64,000 bases of DNA from contig OENT01000104.1 of assembly GCA_900239685.1 (NCBI GenBank), forward strand, positions 62,001 through 126,000. The letters run 5' to 3'. The stretch comes from Rotaria macrura (lineage: Eukaryota; Rotifera; Eurotatoria; Philodinida; Philodinidae). Of the stretch, positions 11,501 to 25,200 are shown one piece after another. Every line of letters begins with the position of its first letter. Position 1 is the first letter of the stretch. The notes under the pieces are model-generated. The model was given only the letters and a program-made list of their open reading frames with translations. It was not told where the DNA came from and ran no database searches. Made by a program: the position numbers and the translations under genes.

Positions 11501-14500
11501 CATTTCGTTTTAATTAATTTACAGGTGGCGGTTATTTAGCTCGTGTCAGTGGTGCTATTGCTGCAACCATACCTGAAGAACAAGGAATGAATATTCAACT
11601 ACTGAAAACAATCACGAAACCTTTAACAAAATTGATAATACAAGTCAACGAAACCATTATTACAAGTGATAAAGCAACACAAACAGTGGGTAAAATCTAT
11701 TGCTACAATGAAACAATTAAATGTAGATATTTATTTCGATCAATGATTGAAAACGTCGGTGATAATGTTGTTGGTATAATTTTATTTATTTTCTCTTTAC
11801 TAATTCTAAGTGGAATACTCGTATTAATGGTTAAATTATTGAAATCACTGATAATGGGTATTATTGATGATGCGTTGAAAAAAATTTTACACGTAAAATT
11901 TTATGGATGGAAAGAATATTTACTTGGTTATGTTTTTATTATTGTTGGTATTATTGGAGCAATACTTGTTCAGAGTAGTAGTAAGTATGACCGATCAATG
12001 AACAGTCTAAGATAAAGTAATTAGCTTTCTGCATTCGACATTTTCCATCTTCACAGTGAACAGTCAGGCGACAAAATCGATATTCAAGCCCATATCGTAG
12101 CTAGCTTCGAAGCTACTATGGTCCTGCATTCAAGTGAATATTGAATGCTGCTCTATAGCGACTACGTTGTAAATAGCCGGTACCATACAACGTACGTAAA
12201 ATAGGTAAATATCATTTGTAATACATTTAAGTAAAATGTATGTTTTAAAATAAGGATCTAGTTATATCCGTTAGTTAGTATGTAATTACACAGTGTTATG
12301 TATTAACTATATATATTGCGAACTATTCGGACTTCTGGAAGTTCTTTAAGCTATAAAAAGATGAGAAGTTTAGTATTCGCATAGTAAATAATATCCACTG
12401 GTATACAATACAGTTGGTTTGTGAGATTTCGCAAGAGTTTAAATTCAATTTTAAATTTATCGTTTGATAAAACGTGTCATGATCTAACTTCAGCAGAGGC
12501 GCCATTAAACACTTGTCAATATGTTTCATTTTGACGGCATTTTGTAGTACAGTATCGTGATCCAACTCGGGTTCACCCAAAAGACAGGTCTCGATGAGAC
12601 TTTTTAATACTGAAAATTTCAAATTTCTTGATTGCTCATATTCTTAAATATGAACATTGAACACTTTGTACTTTAAGCGATGTGAAAAACAATATTTTTT
12701 CTTATACTCGTATATCCGAATAGAAGGAATTGAAAAATCCCAAACTGTCAGAATGAATGAGTCTCATTGAGACGTTTTTATGGGTAAGGTTTCTATTCGG
12801 AATTCGAAAATTGATTTTTTAAGCGAACCTGAAGGAACCCATGGCCTTTTTCTAAAATTGCTATAAAAAGTAAATATCTCGACAGAAATAAGATACGCAC
12901 ACGAAGTCTTTTCACGATGTTCACAAGACATTAGGGCCTACACAAGGCAGATACTCTCAATTCAAAAGTGATATGCAACTGTAAATTCCGACTGATCTCC
13001 TTTTTCTGTTAATTGTTCCACCCCCAGCCTGCAAGAAATCATTACTAGTCGCATTCTCATATCGCGTTTCTCTTGTCTTACGCACATTGTTCTTCTTCGG
13101 ACTAATATATTTCAACTGTATTCGTACAGCTATTTTGGTGAAACTTTTTAGTAGGAAAGACTATTATCATTACTGTTTCAAATACATCGATGATATTTTA
13201 TCGTCATTAAGAGAAAGAAAATCAATAACTTCTTGGAAAACATGGTCTTTGTTAACCGTATATTTTCTTTAAATATACTTTTCACTAATAAGAAGATGTG
13301 CATATCATAAATTTAGTACGCATAATTCAATGCTACATCACCCAGGTACCGAAATCGAATCGGGATGTTCACTTATTTTTTTCACACTAATATGATTTTT
13401 ATCTGACTGATTCGAATCGAATCGTTCGTTGCTGTTGGATTAAACTTAACTGCTGGTAGGAATCGAGATTTTCTTATTCGTTTTGATTTCTGTTATCGAC
13501 GTGGAGAGACAGCAATAAGAGCAACATTAACGGTCATATTTTCTCAATCAATTTTCTGGTGATTAAAAGAATATCCAGTGGACAATAGCTGGAATTAGCA
13601 TTATTCGTTACGTAGCAGTTTTTTTTCCCAAAAGCGAAGAATTACAAAATGCATCTTGAAGTCATATTCGTTTTATTTTTCACATAACCGAAAAGTTGTG
13701 TTAGGTTATCGTAAATTTTCCGACTATTTATAGTACCAGTCGACTTTCTTCCACCCAAGATTAAAGGAATGGCAGACAGATTTAACTGGAGATTGAAATT
13801 CCATTCAACTCTTTTAAAATAAACTAGCCAGTACTCCATCGATGGCTGGATTCGATCCCAAGACACACATCACTGTTTATTCGATACACGACACAAGGTT
13901 TCCTTTGAAACATCAGAGTTCGAAGAAGTTCAATGTCATATATCAAAGATATTCCGCTAAAGTTGCACTTTGTAACATGCAATTATATTAGGTTTTCATA
14001 GACTCTCTGCATATTCACTGTTCAGTTTTTTACAAGTTTCCTAAACATAGTTTACTCATTCACATGTATTAATATGTGAGATGTATTTCGCACAGATCTA
14101 GTCCAATTCTGAAGACCTGAACTAGCTCGTTAGAAATAGTTATTATTATCAACAAAAAAAATTAATATTTCATGAGTTTAAAGAAGGCAGAAGCCTATTG
14201 GAAAATGTCATTGCTTTTATAAAATGGACAGCATTAGAATAAATCGTTTTCTTTTAAGTAAAAGAAAAAAAATCAATGATCAATTTAGATGGTAAAGCTA
14301 ACGAAAAGAAGCTCAATTCCACCACTCAATCCAATCATTGTTGGCGTACCCTACAACTATGCATCTGAAGGTGGTCTGCTGTCTGAGTTTCTCTATAGTC
14401 AAAATCCGAACGCTTCTCTATTACTTTACCAAAAAAATTTATTGAATAGGTCAATGTTCTATAGAAATATAACTATCTAATACCTGTATTGATTGTCCGA

Positions 14501-15794
14501 CTGAATTTAAAACGATATTAATATCGTTCTCATCTGTATAGCTTTCTTAGTATTATTAAATATATATATATATATATAGTGGATATGTATCATGGATTGT
14601 ACTTCTTTGATAAAATCTTTAAATAACTAGGACGGAAAATAATACTAACCACTGGCATACTTAGTTTTGTCGAAGCCTTGCTCGATATCTTTCATGAGTG
14701 ACCGCTTACCCAACATTATGAGTTTTTATGTATCAATACCAGCTTTTTATGACAATTAAAGTCTGTCCAAATATATTCCTCTCGGCTTGTCCCTATGGAA
14801 TTATATCGCCATTCGATTGAAGAAATATCTTTCAGGTGTCTTCTGCTCAATATTAACACCATTAGTTGGCCTCGAAGTACTTGCGCTTGAACGCGATTTC
14901 GAATTAACAATAGGTGCTAATATTGGTACAACAGTGACAGCACTACTTGCTTCGCTCACACAAGCCGGCTTATTCTTTCGTCAATCAGTTCAAATAGCAT
15001 TGACTCATTTTTTATTTAATCTATCTGGTTGTATACTTTGGTATATACTTCCATATTTTCGTCGTCTTCCCATTCATTTAAGTCAACATATCGGTCAAAT
15101 TGTATCAAAGTATCGTTGGTTTGCTGTAGTCTATGTAGTATTTATATTTTTTCTTGTTCCATTAATTCTTTTAATTCTTGCATTGATACATTGGATAGTT
15201 GCAAGTCTATTTCTTCTATGTGTTTTTCTTTTGGTTATTTTAATTTTAATCATCAAATATTTGCAAAAAACAAATACAAATAAATTACCATCTATTCTAT
15301 ATTCATGGTCTTTTCTTCCACGTTCATTGCGTTCATTTTCGTATTGGGATGATCGTTTACAAAATCTAATCAAATATATTTGTTGTCAACGATGCGTTAA
15401 TTTACTCTACCCATCTAATGAAATCGAAAAACCATTAAAAGAACAATACTTATCGATGACAACTCAATATTTAACAGCACTCGATTACCGTTTTTTGATT
15501 CATACACAGCAATTGAATGAACTGTTTGAAAAATATCACGCACCAATCATTCTTCTCGACGAATCACGACATCCACTTACTACGAATTACGTACAAGAAT
15601 TCTACAGTAGTTTAACCGGCAAACCAACACAAACTGAAAAAGCATTATTAGATCTTCTACAGAAAAATATATTTTCCAAAGAAGAAAGTATTCATGCAAA
15701 TGAAGACGAAGTAATCGATCGAATTTTTGTTTTCGATAGAGATAAAGATAGAGAAATGTCGGTAAATCCATGCAAACGTTCATTGTCGTTTTAA
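8586..15794 (+). CDS. SLC34: Sodium-dependent phosphate cotransporter, SLC34 (NaPi-II) family
   Basis: Plasma-membrane Na+/inorganic phosphate symporter. Exons: 8586-9096, 11177-11188, 11293-11469, 11525-11980, 14836-15794; 2115 nt, 704 aa, close to human SLC34A2 (about 690). Both inverted-repeat signature motifs are present: QSSSTVTS (residue 141) with GANIGTS (171), and QSSSVFCS (383) with GANIGTT further on. Transmembrane segments surround each, and KYRWFAVVY matches the family. The loop between the two halves carries NET glycosylation sequons and Cys residues (CYNETIKC), as in the large extracellular loop of the family. Exon 2 is a 12-nt micro-exon supplying most of the first GANIG. Intron 1 (2.1 kb) hosts a hAT element; intron 4 is 2.85 kb. 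The C-terminal tail is long and charged, without the Cys cluster of vertebrate NaPi-IIb. Confidence 0.94.
9940..11090. mobile_element. Non-autonomous hAT-like element in SLC34 intron 1
   Basis: Element 9948-11082 (1135 bp). The left end CAGAGGCCCAACCA and the inverted right end CAGAGGTTCAACCA match at 12 of 14 bases. Flanks CTCCGTCT (9940-9947) and CTCCATCT (11083-11090) form an 8-bp target duplication with one mismatch. Both ends are dense in GGCCTG/CAGGCC subterminal motifs, much richer in GC than the surroundings, as expected for transposase-binding repeats of hAT elements. The interior is T-rich low complexity (10230-10345) plus unremarkable AT-rich sequence, with no transposase. It ends 94 bp before the 12-nt micro-exon. 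Confidence 0.8.
11177..11188 (+). other. 12-nt micro-exon of SLC34
   Basis: The bases GAGCAAATATAG sit between ATTTAG and GTAGGC. Joined to the last G of exon 1 and the first GA of exon 3 they restore ...IIMGANIGTS..., the invariant substrate/Na+-site motif. Without it the motif loses ANIG, although the frame is kept. Confidence 0.85.
11981..14835 (+). other. Intron 4 of SLC34 (2.85 kb)
   Basis: Donor AGTAGTA|GTAAGT and acceptor ATCTTTCAG|GTG. No exon-like segment with conserved coding was recognised. Contents: a short perfect stem (GTAGCTAGCTTCGAAGCTAC near 12098), an (AT)n run near 14560-14578, and a possible tRNA-derived relic on the minus strand near 13830-13910. Confidence 0.6.
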
Positions 15795-15808
15795 AACCTT
15801 TTCATATT

Positions 15809-15855
15809 AATAAATTGTGATGCAATCGTGAGATACATTCAAATCGAAAAATAAA
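15809..15855 (+). terminator. Poly(A) signals of SLC34
   Basis: Two AATAAA hexamers (15809-15814 and 15850-15855) lie 15 and 56 bases after the SLC34 stop, in AT-rich sequence. Either could direct 3' end formation. Confidence 0.5.
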
Positions 15856-18800
15856 ACAAAATGGCATGTTATTTCATTGTCATGGGCAATAGTCATAACT
15901 GAAACAAAATAGGATCGGTGTTGTTCGTCGTTAATTAAAGTTTGTAAGACAAGATCGAAATTTACGCAGCTATACTTCAATTTTCGCGTTAAATCATATC
16001 ACACAAAACTGTAGCTCATCCTAGAAATTGTGTCAGATATAGATAGTGTACATCTATTTTTGAGACATTAATATATTTGTTAACATTTTGTTTTCATATT
16101 CAAGTATTTGTTACGATAACAATAGATTTCAATCATTCTGACTAACTGCTCAAAGCGTGTAGTCTTGTCAAATAGAAGTCATTATTGGAATTTTTCGAGA
16201 TCAGAACAAAATACATACGTCGATTATTGTATAGAAAAAAATGAAGTTTCATTGACTATACAATATAATTTCCAATATGATATGATATCTTCGATTGATT
16301 CTCATATTTTAAGTCAACATTGTCCACGTCAAGCTATAGTTTTAGAGTGGAACGAGGACGTGACAGAATTATCATTATTGATATAGTAATATTTGATTCA
16401 GGATCATCTCTATCACTGGAAATCAGTGTTTCGTTAAGTTTCATCGCCGGTCAATAGAAATCATTAAAAATAAATAACAACTAACTGGACGATTGGTAAT
16501 CATTCAAAGTACAAATAAATCATGAGAAATCACTAGAAAACAGGGTTATATGTTTAATTTTACAAGTGGGAGTTTTTATCATGAAAAGTAATATCTAATG
16601 ATTTCTTATTGTTTCTAATAATGGCTGATGATTTTTCATTGTTTTTAACTGCTTCTGCTGGTTGATTTTATTGTTAAGTTTGTGAAACGATTTCTACTAT
16701 AGAAAGCAGTTGTTTTGAACTTGCCATAGCCTGTCGAAGAGAACCATCTGGTCGAGATCGAAAAGTTTTGGGATCCTATGTATTCCACTTGGATTTCTGT
16801 ATTGTGAAAAAACTTCAGAAATATTAATTGAACAGACTGGAAGTCGGGTCCGAGTTGGGTTCGGGCTTAACATTACTAGAGCTGATAGATTCTACCTTTC
16901 AATGAATTAGTGAGATATTCTTTTTTGAATCAGACATATTTTTCATAATCTTATTATAGTAGTTTTGTTTATCAATTTACCCCCCCCCCCGCTTTCTCTC
17001 TCCCCTTTTCATGTCCTACTTCTATTGTTCTGTTCACTCAATAAAATATATATCTACCGTTAAGTATAATGCACTCAACTCACACAGAGCAAGTGGCTTG
17101 GTATTTTGGTATGTCATAAATATTACTATTAACCGCACATATCATAAAATAATATCAATATACTTGATTATAGTACTGTTTCTGATCTACTACACTTCAT
17201 CAAGAGTAATTTATGAGTTCGCAAGTATCATAAATTACTCTAAAAATTCTTCGAAATCAAAGATTATTTTCTGTTTTCCAATCCACTATTCGACTAAAAA
17301 AATTATTCTAAATATTGAATTTTTATTATGAGAATTTTACAACTTGAAGAATGTTTTCAAGGTAATCGATCCAATATTAGTGACATCTGTTCTTTTGCCA
17401 GGAACGACAAAGGAGTTTCAGTATACACGTAAAACAAGTACAATGTTCACATGGGGCGTTATTTTCTTAGAATTTTGATCTAATCTGTGACCTTGTATAC
17501 AATATAGTTAATTGAGGTGTCATAAAACACTTCACAAATTGAAGTAGTGCAACTTCGAAACAAAACTTTTGTGCGAGCTAAGAATTGATATACGAGCCAC
17601 GTAGCTTTTTGTGCAGTATTTATTCGCGGAATCTTTTCAGTTGCATAGGTTTTGATTTGAAGAAGGAAACATCTATTGGTAAAATTCAACAAGTAGACAC
17701 AGCAACTACAATCCATAAACAATATCCTAATAACACAAATATTTAACTCAAACAATGCTGAATCATCTGCTACGAGAAAATCCACATGACATTCAATTAA
17801 AAGATCGTCAAATACCTATGATTGATGCATGAAAATCCTTAGCATTATATTTCAGGTCGAATAAGTACGGTAATAAACGATCGTATACGGAGAAATACGA
17901 TAATGTAGGAGAAAGAATTATGATCGTTTACAATTTTCGCTGACACAGTCCGTATAAGGTACTCGTTTTGTTTCGTAAATGGTCGTATTGCATCGTATAC
18001 GATCACAACGATACTCGATCGTAGTACTGAATCATGTATTATGTTAAAATACGACCGTAAACGGTCGTAAACCAACTTTCTTAATTATTGGCCTGATATT
18101 GGTTCCAGATGGATATTTTATTTGATATATAGCCATTTTAAAATATTTTTCCAAGCATGGTCAATTAAACTTTCACACTGTCGATTCCAATAGTGGAACT
18201 ATCTGTGAATCATGCTACCATGAAGTTCTATCTTAATTTTAGAATTAATTAAAACAGAAATCCCATCGTAGATTGTTCTCTGAACAATCAACGACAATCA
18301 ATGGATTGCTCTTGCATATTCTACAACTCTGGATGAACTTATTCATCATCGATTATGTTTAAATAATTAAAACTAAAGAATTTTTTTCAACCATATCATT
18401 CTATGAATCGGTCCGGCCCAAAGACTACTCAACCCGATAGATTGGTTTTTTAATTTCCTACTACTAGAATAATAATATTTGAATATGAAAGATATCGTAC
18501 TTGATCACACGATTTTTTGAGGCATGTTTTACTTCCTGAAGCACAAAAATAATTTGATGAGATTGTCGAGACTACTGAAGTCATGTGTGCCAGTGATTTC
18601 AACTAATTCAAATTCAGTATTTTAACAACAAGTAATTGAGTACATCTCACAAATATTCCGTTTTTCGAGAAAAGTTCTCCTTCATTAAACAGACTAGCAT
18701 AAGATAAATAAAGTTTTCATAGTTCGGCTTTCACGAGACTAGTGATTTTCCTCTTTGGAGACCTTTCCTCATAGAATCTAATAATGATATTAGTTTCTTT

Positions 18801-19080
18801 TTAGTCCTGGTAAACATATTGCTTCTTGTTTAAAGTACCTTGTGGATTCACTCTAGTTATCAATTAAGTTCAGAGTTGTCAAAAAAAACCCTACTGAATT
18901 TTTTTCGTATTCTTGATATTCTCGAGGAGCACTAGTTAGAATCAAACTGACAACACTATGCTAACTGAATGTTTCACATTGTAAGAACACTTATCTAAAT
19001 ATCTCAAGACTAAATATGTGCTATTAATAAACTAAGATACGGAAAACCTTTACTTCTCTCATTCTTGTCTCTCTAGATTG
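15856..19080. other. Intergenic, no intact gene
   Basis: AT-rich. One exon-like stretch at 16165-16386 has gene-like codons but no partner exon or family match. There is an 11-base C run at 16980-16990, and a GC-richer patch near 16838-16868 with TTGGGTTCGGGC-type repeats typical of transposon ends. A candidate short inverted-repeat element lies at 17853-18095. The right edge ends TCTTGTCTCTCTAG just before the next start codon. Confidence 0.45.
17853..18095. mobile_element. Possible short hAT-like element with CGATCGTA-type subterminal motifs
   Basis: Ends CAGGTCGAATAA and, inverted, CAGGCCAATAAT. The interior is full of TACGATC/GATCGTA and ACGGTCGTA motifs in both orientations, concentrated towards the two ends. 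The 243-bp size suits a MITE. No clear target duplication was found, so this is tentative. Confidence 0.35.
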
Positions 19081-19590
19081 ATGGCTGCGGTTAATAACGC
19101 TATTCTTCTTCTTCTCGATCCTAACGATCAACATGGACAATTCGATGAAAAGTATGATATCGAGCTATTTTCCAGATTTATTGACAGAGATCGTTATGAA
19201 TTACATATCTTATCTCAACTTCGCACTGTTCGCTTACTTCATGTTTTCATACCAAATGCTGAAAATGGATTGGTTGAAAGATGTATTCCGCTTTTTAAAA
19301 ATACAATATTTTATATTTATTGTATCGATGAAGCAAGTGTAAAAGCATTGAAAAGCAAATATAAGTATCCTATGTATGTAAAAATATTCCATGTTCAATG
19401 GTTACCAGCATATCTACGTCAAGTGGCTGTTGGTTATTTAGTTGAACGAGCTCAATTTGTAGAGCACGACCCTGAGCAATATGACACAACATTAAAAATA
19501 GCAGCTGAACTTGCACATACATTAGCTACAGATTTCATTGAACATATGAATATAAAAACTAGTATACAATCAGATGATAGTAAATACTAG
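19081..19590 (+). CDS. Hypothetical single-exon protein, 169 aa
   Basis: Open from ATG (MAAVNNAILLLL) to TAG, with codon use like the recognised genes. An acceptor-like TCTCTCTAG ends five bases before the ATG, as at other gene starts here. The predicted fold alternates strands and helices: TVRLLHVFIP, NTIFYIYCIDEASVKAL, YVKIFHVQW, then a long helical C-terminus (YDTTLKIAAELAHTLATDF). The strand rhythm HVFIP...IYCID is loosely like receiver/Toprim-style alpha-beta domains found at the N-terminus of some rotifer hypothetical proteins, but no catalytic motif is visible and I assign no function. No signal peptide or membrane segment. Confidence 0.6.
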   Translation: MAAVNNAILLLLDPNDQHGQFDEKYDIELFSRFIDRDRYELHILSQLRTVRLLHVFIPNAENGLVERCIPLFKNTIFYIYCIDEASVKALKSKYKYPMYVKIFHVQWLPAYLRQVAVGYLVERAQFVEHDPEQYDTTLKIAAELAHTLATDFIEHMNIKTSIQSDDSKY

Positions 19591-22237
19591 AATTTAAATA
19601 TACACTGATACATGTAAAGTATTTACAAGTAAACAACAATGTTGGATGAATACCATTCATTTTTAACTAAGAGATAATCATCAACACAGACAGAAGTATG
19701 TTTGAGATTGCCCCTCCCCCGTCTTGCAGTTCATTACCAGATCTAGTCTACTTTCTAATTTCAAACATTACGGTTCATAATAGAGACCTTGAAATTTTTT
19801 ATGATATGTAGTCATTTAGGAGTTAGAATAAAATTGTTTATTAGAAGTTGTCTCTTCCATGACTTACTGAGATTATAAAGCTTGGGATTATTATATTGAT
19901 TTCAACGAGATGCTGTACTTAGTTTTCTGTTACTAGACACGATTCAGAATAATTATTTTCGTCTATTTTGGTCCGTAAATAAAACTGGGTCAAAATAATA
20001 AAGAAACCACACCCACATCCTGCCCCTGAAAAGAACATAGTTCAGATAACATTTACAGATGTCCAATCCCCCCCTCCCTCCCTTGGCAGATTCCACAGAT
20101 CTAAGCCAGAATGATGCAAACGTATCATACGGATTGATGTTTTACTATTGCTCAGATGTCGCATATCTTTTTTCAATCTACAATTTTTATATTGTAGAAA
20201 AGAATGTCAAACATGAGAGTTTCACATGGACGAAAATACGAAATGTAAATAATCAAGGTCGTTGTAAAACTACTACCCTAGCATTTAGAATCCTCCTACT
20301 GAATTTTTGATTGAACTCAACAAAATAAAAATCCAGATCACTAGTTTAATTAAGAGAATTTAGATAAATAGTTGATATTTGGAAACGTTCATACTTTGGT
20401 GAGATTTTTTTAGATCATTCTTAATCTTGTCTAAATCAGTAATACTACATACGACCCAGTCAGAAAAAAATGATGAGTGAACGTTGAATTGTACACTTTT
20501 TACATCTGAAAATGTTCAGGGTTCACAGTTGCCTATGTCTGAAAATTAGGAAAATAGGCAGGACACATTTTGGAAAAAATCAGGTCATTTTAAGCCTTAT
20601 CATAGTACTACTATTCAGGATGATAGCTAGTTGAAATTACTGGATTATATTTCTTCTAATACATATTTCGAGTTCTGTTTTTTCCTTTTCGATCGCTATC
20701 TCTAAGTATGCATTGTGTATGCGTTTTCTTTTTCTCAAGCATACGGTATTGAGGATGGGGCTCCCATTTTGATTGGTTTGCCATTTGTTTCTAGCCAAAA
20801 TTGGATTTTTTTAGGAAAATAGCCGTAAAAAAAGAAGAAAAAGTAGTATTCTCTCACCTTTAAAATTTCGATACCTATCTTTTCAACACTCCAACCATTT
20901 CCTTGCATCACACTTTCTTCCTTCACTCCTATTTTTCCTTTTCTTGCCATCTCTTCTCTTGTCACATATAAAACAACCAAATTAAAAATAATTAAGTAAA
21001 AGCATATACAAGAAGGCTTTAGTAAATCGACTGAAACGTTGAAATATAAGACACAAGATTTAACCCGACCAAGCATGTGCCGAAATCGAATGATATAAAT
21101 ATGAGCGAAGTATAGTTAATAATCATTAATAATGCAATGACTTTTTTCAAAAAATCAATTAATTCGAAATAACTGAAATTTATACTGATTACTCGAGAAA
21201 AGCGGACACAATAAATAAAAATTTGAGTACAATCTTTCTTTTTATCGAAAATTCTCAATAAATATTTCTATGAAGTGTTCAAGAAACGTTGAATATAACC
21301 AAAATAAGACATCATAATGATGTATATGTGGTCCTTCGGCGATAAATCTTAAAAAATCAGGAAGAAATCAGAATTTCCAATCAAAAGCAGGGAAATCAGG
21401 ACACCATTAAAAAGGCAAGAAAGTCGTATCGCTGCGAGGCCTGCATAATGTTTTAAAATGATCCCTAGCCTGACTTGGGAATAGAAGATTTCTATCAACC
21501 ACTTCCTAACATGAAATTGAATTCGACTATTCGCAAGTGTATGAATGCGGCATTGAACATTGTGGAACTTGTTTCCGTGTAACTTATCAAATGAACTGCA
21601 AATAATTTGAAATGCTTAATAACCCTGTCTTTGAATTCTATGAAGAATTCATACTTTACATGAATTAATTTACCAGGTAAAATGAAATTATGCATTGAAT
21701 AAAATCATGATTAACCTAAAACAAGTTCTATCATTAAATACGATGTATATTTTAAAACTCGTATTACATATGTTTGATTCTGTTGTTTTTGTAATGAGTT
21801 ACTTTTGATCGTGTAAGGATATATAAAATTCGACTGGTCCTTCGATTATTTACTGAAAACATATTTTAAGATTAAAAGAAAAGAACAGACGAACATATAT
21901 TTTTTATTGTTTGCTTGTACTAATTGAAGAAAAAAAACAATAAGCATTACGAAAAAAAGGAGCGATACAACTGAGTTGTCTGAGTTTTTGATGATGTTTT
22001 AATGAATGTAAAATGAAAAAGAAAAGAATCGAAATGAATAACTAATGCAGAAATACCAAAACGAAAACAAATGAATAATCCTATAAGGAAACAAGAATGC
22101 CTGGAATGACAAAATGCCACCGGCTTATCATTAATACAAGACAACAACAAAAAGAAGCAGAAAAGAAAAACAGAATCAACGAAATAACTACGATAATTAT
22201 CGTCTTTTATTTTAATTTTAATTTTGTTTGTTTTCTT
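19591..22237. other. Intergenic, no gene seen
   Basis: AT-rich. Two C-rich patches (near 19710 and 20067) each precede a CAGATCTA-like motif and may be diverged copies of one repeat. The 300 bases next to 22238 are probably the 3' UTR of the minus-strand STT3B gene (an AATAAA-type signal reads on the minus strand near 21905). No coding resemblance was found. Confidence 0.45.
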
Positions 22238-25200
22238 TTATGTGCTACGTTTCAACACTTTTGTACCTTTTTTAACTTGTGGCTTATTTAAAATGACGCC
22301 TTGTTTTCGTACTTGTCCAGATGTTTTCTTCGTTGCTGAATATATTGATTTACGTCGTTGTATTTGTCTAAGAGTATTTTTGGCTTGTAAACGATTGGCA
22401 GGTTTCTTGACTTTATAAATACGGACAATCCAATGTTCAGTTGTATAAGCTTCCTCAACATGTTGTAAATCAAAATTCTTGTTCCCAATTTCAACATGAC
22501 GTGTTCGATCAAAACTAAACATTACACGAAGAAAAATATTTCTTCTATCGTACAAATCAATATTATTGACAACAAGTCTTTTACCCAGGTGGTGACCGAA
22601 AATCGGTTTGTAATTCACCAAAACGATAGTAGCATAGTTTGTACATTAAACAGTTTAGTAGTACTGGTGAGCCAGATCGATCAACACGAAATTCACCATT
22701 CTCGGTGAAATAATCTTGTTCACGAATATCTTTCGGATGTTCACCTATTGAGATAGCATTAACATGAAATGTTAAGTATTTTATACTAACAGTCAAAATT
22801 ATTAAAGCATCCATGTACACTAGCCTAAGTACTACGACAAAACTATATCAATAGAGAACACTTGTTTCCAACAAAGTTATGACGAATGATGAATCAGTGC
22901 TGCTGCATATTTATGAACTTCAAAATATGTTAAAAATTGAATCGATCTTGTCTTTTTCTCTTTCAAATTTGAGCTATAAAATTTGATTTTGCCACTCAGA
23001 AAACGACGCGGCAGAATATTTTCCGTTGTATAAGACATTTTCGATTTTTTCACAACGTCATTTTATTCTTTTTGGTCTAATTCATCATATAAAACAATGA
23101 TTTATTTCAGAACATTTCTAAAACCACAGGATTGCATTGGAGAATATATTTGATGAACAATCATCAGAGTACTATTCATTTTTTTTTCTGAAATTTGTTT
23201 TGATGGAGTTCTATGCATATATTAAAAACTTAAGATGAACATGCAGAAATATACTGGAATCGTTTACAAGTACAAATTTCAATCGCTTGCTATTTCATTT
23301 ATATCTTTATAGGAGTCCTAATATTCTGAAAATTTCACACAGTATTCATAGGCGAAAGAAACAACATTGAAATAAGAACAGAACGTCATAATATTGCCTG
23401 TGTCAATTTTATTTGTCTCTCTCTCTCTCTCTCTCTCTGTGTTAATCGGTGATACATGCAGAGTATCTTTACTTCTTAGTTCGGATTGACTTTGATTAAA
23501 CAAACACCGTGTCAACCTACACAGGCATTCATACGTAGAGAAGAACAAGACAATATGAATTCGGATTTGGAACAAACTCAATACATTAGAATATTCTACA
23601 GGAATGCAACCAACAATGCATAACAGTCATAACCAAAAATATTCTTTAGAAACGCATCAAAAATAAGACTTTAAATTATTTCCTCAATACGCAAATATCA
23701 TTTGGTTACAAAACACTACTTTGAGAAAAGAATCACAAAAGTTAGTGTCATGCTTTTGAAATAATTCTGTAAAACTTTCGTAATTTTCAAACAGCGCAAG
23801 CGAAAAATAACCTCAAGAGTTGATTAGTGTCGTGCTTGTTTTCAGAGCACATTCTATTCTGCTGTTCTCAGTTATCAAATTAAATTTTTTTCTAATCAGA
23901 AGCTGAAAAGTAGAAAAATCACTACTTTATTTAATCAGATCTTATGAATTTGAAAGTTGGATTTACAAAATTCTATTTCTTCACAGCTGTGTTAGAATGA
24001 AGCGTTTCAGTGTAAAAACAAAATGCCTAATTGATAGGTATCCGACAAATTTAAACTATCACTAAACATTATTTCGAGCAAATTGTTTCTTACCTTCAGC
24101 AATTCTAACCATCCATAAAAATTTATTAATATCATCTCCTGAGTATCCAATCATACCACCGAAAATGACTAAAATATAATCAACATCAAGCATAGTCATT
24201 ATTTTATATGCTTCCGTTTCATTGCTTGACATTGCTTTTCCAACCAATGCAATGTGACTGTTATTCCATGTATTATTGTCGACTAAAACAGTGCGATTAC
24301 CCATACCAGCTATTTGATAACCATAATCCCACCATGACATAACACGAGCTTTTTCTGGTGTATTCTTTCGCAACCAATAGTATGCTTCACGAAAATCATC
24401 AATTATATATCTTGAACCATCATTATTGTAGGACGCAAGAACAATAGATGGTGATGAATAAGCATTTGAAGTTACCCATGTACAATGGACAGCAAGAAGC
24501 ATGAGCATCATAGCAACTAAAATTTAATTTTTCCTCGTTTACTTTCAAACGAACTAAACAATGAATGTACATACTGCAAATAACAACAACTGTTTTTATA
24601 TTTGATGAAACAATATTCGTATCATCGTCTGTCTCCGGATTGCTGGCTGATGTAGTACGTCGACCTATCATTGGTTTTGCCTTACCAGCTTTATCATAAA
24701 GATTTCGATTATTTTTATCGTATTCATTGTCATTGTCATCACTATCGTTCGATGATCCTATGGGACTTGTACTCATATCAGATGTTTCTGTATCAGCATA
24801 GTAATCAAGAGTTTTCGATAAAGCGATGGCAGCTAAACAAAGATAACATAACATTACAATGAAAATTAAATAAAGGACAACTTTAAATAGCACGGTTCTC
24901 TCATACCAAGTACACAAACACAAGGTGTTAATGTTAACATCAAACGTATCATTACACCAGCAAAATATGATGCAAATACTGCATAAAGAACAATAAATAC
25001 ACGTTCATCATTTAATTCTTTGATACAAAACCATGCACCAACAGGAAATAAACAAATTAAAAGATGAAGATCTAAATGTAACAACGAAATAGAAACAAAA
25101 TTTGATTCTATGACATAGATAATATCGAAGTCTACCGAAAAAGAATGATGTCCATGTTGTTGGTTGATGTTCACTAACACTGGCTATAATTGGTATATGT

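Noticed and set aside
15029..15373. Open frames overlapping the last SLC34 exon
   Set aside because: Out-of-frame shadows of a strongly conserved coding exon.
16165..16386. 73-codon open frame with gene-like codons
   Set aside because: No family match, no partner exon upstream, no clear start; kept only as a note on the intergenic region.
20460..21480. Possible transposon bounded by CAGGRTTC-like and AGGCCTG patches
   Set aside because: The candidate ends do not match as inverted repeats and no target duplication is visible.
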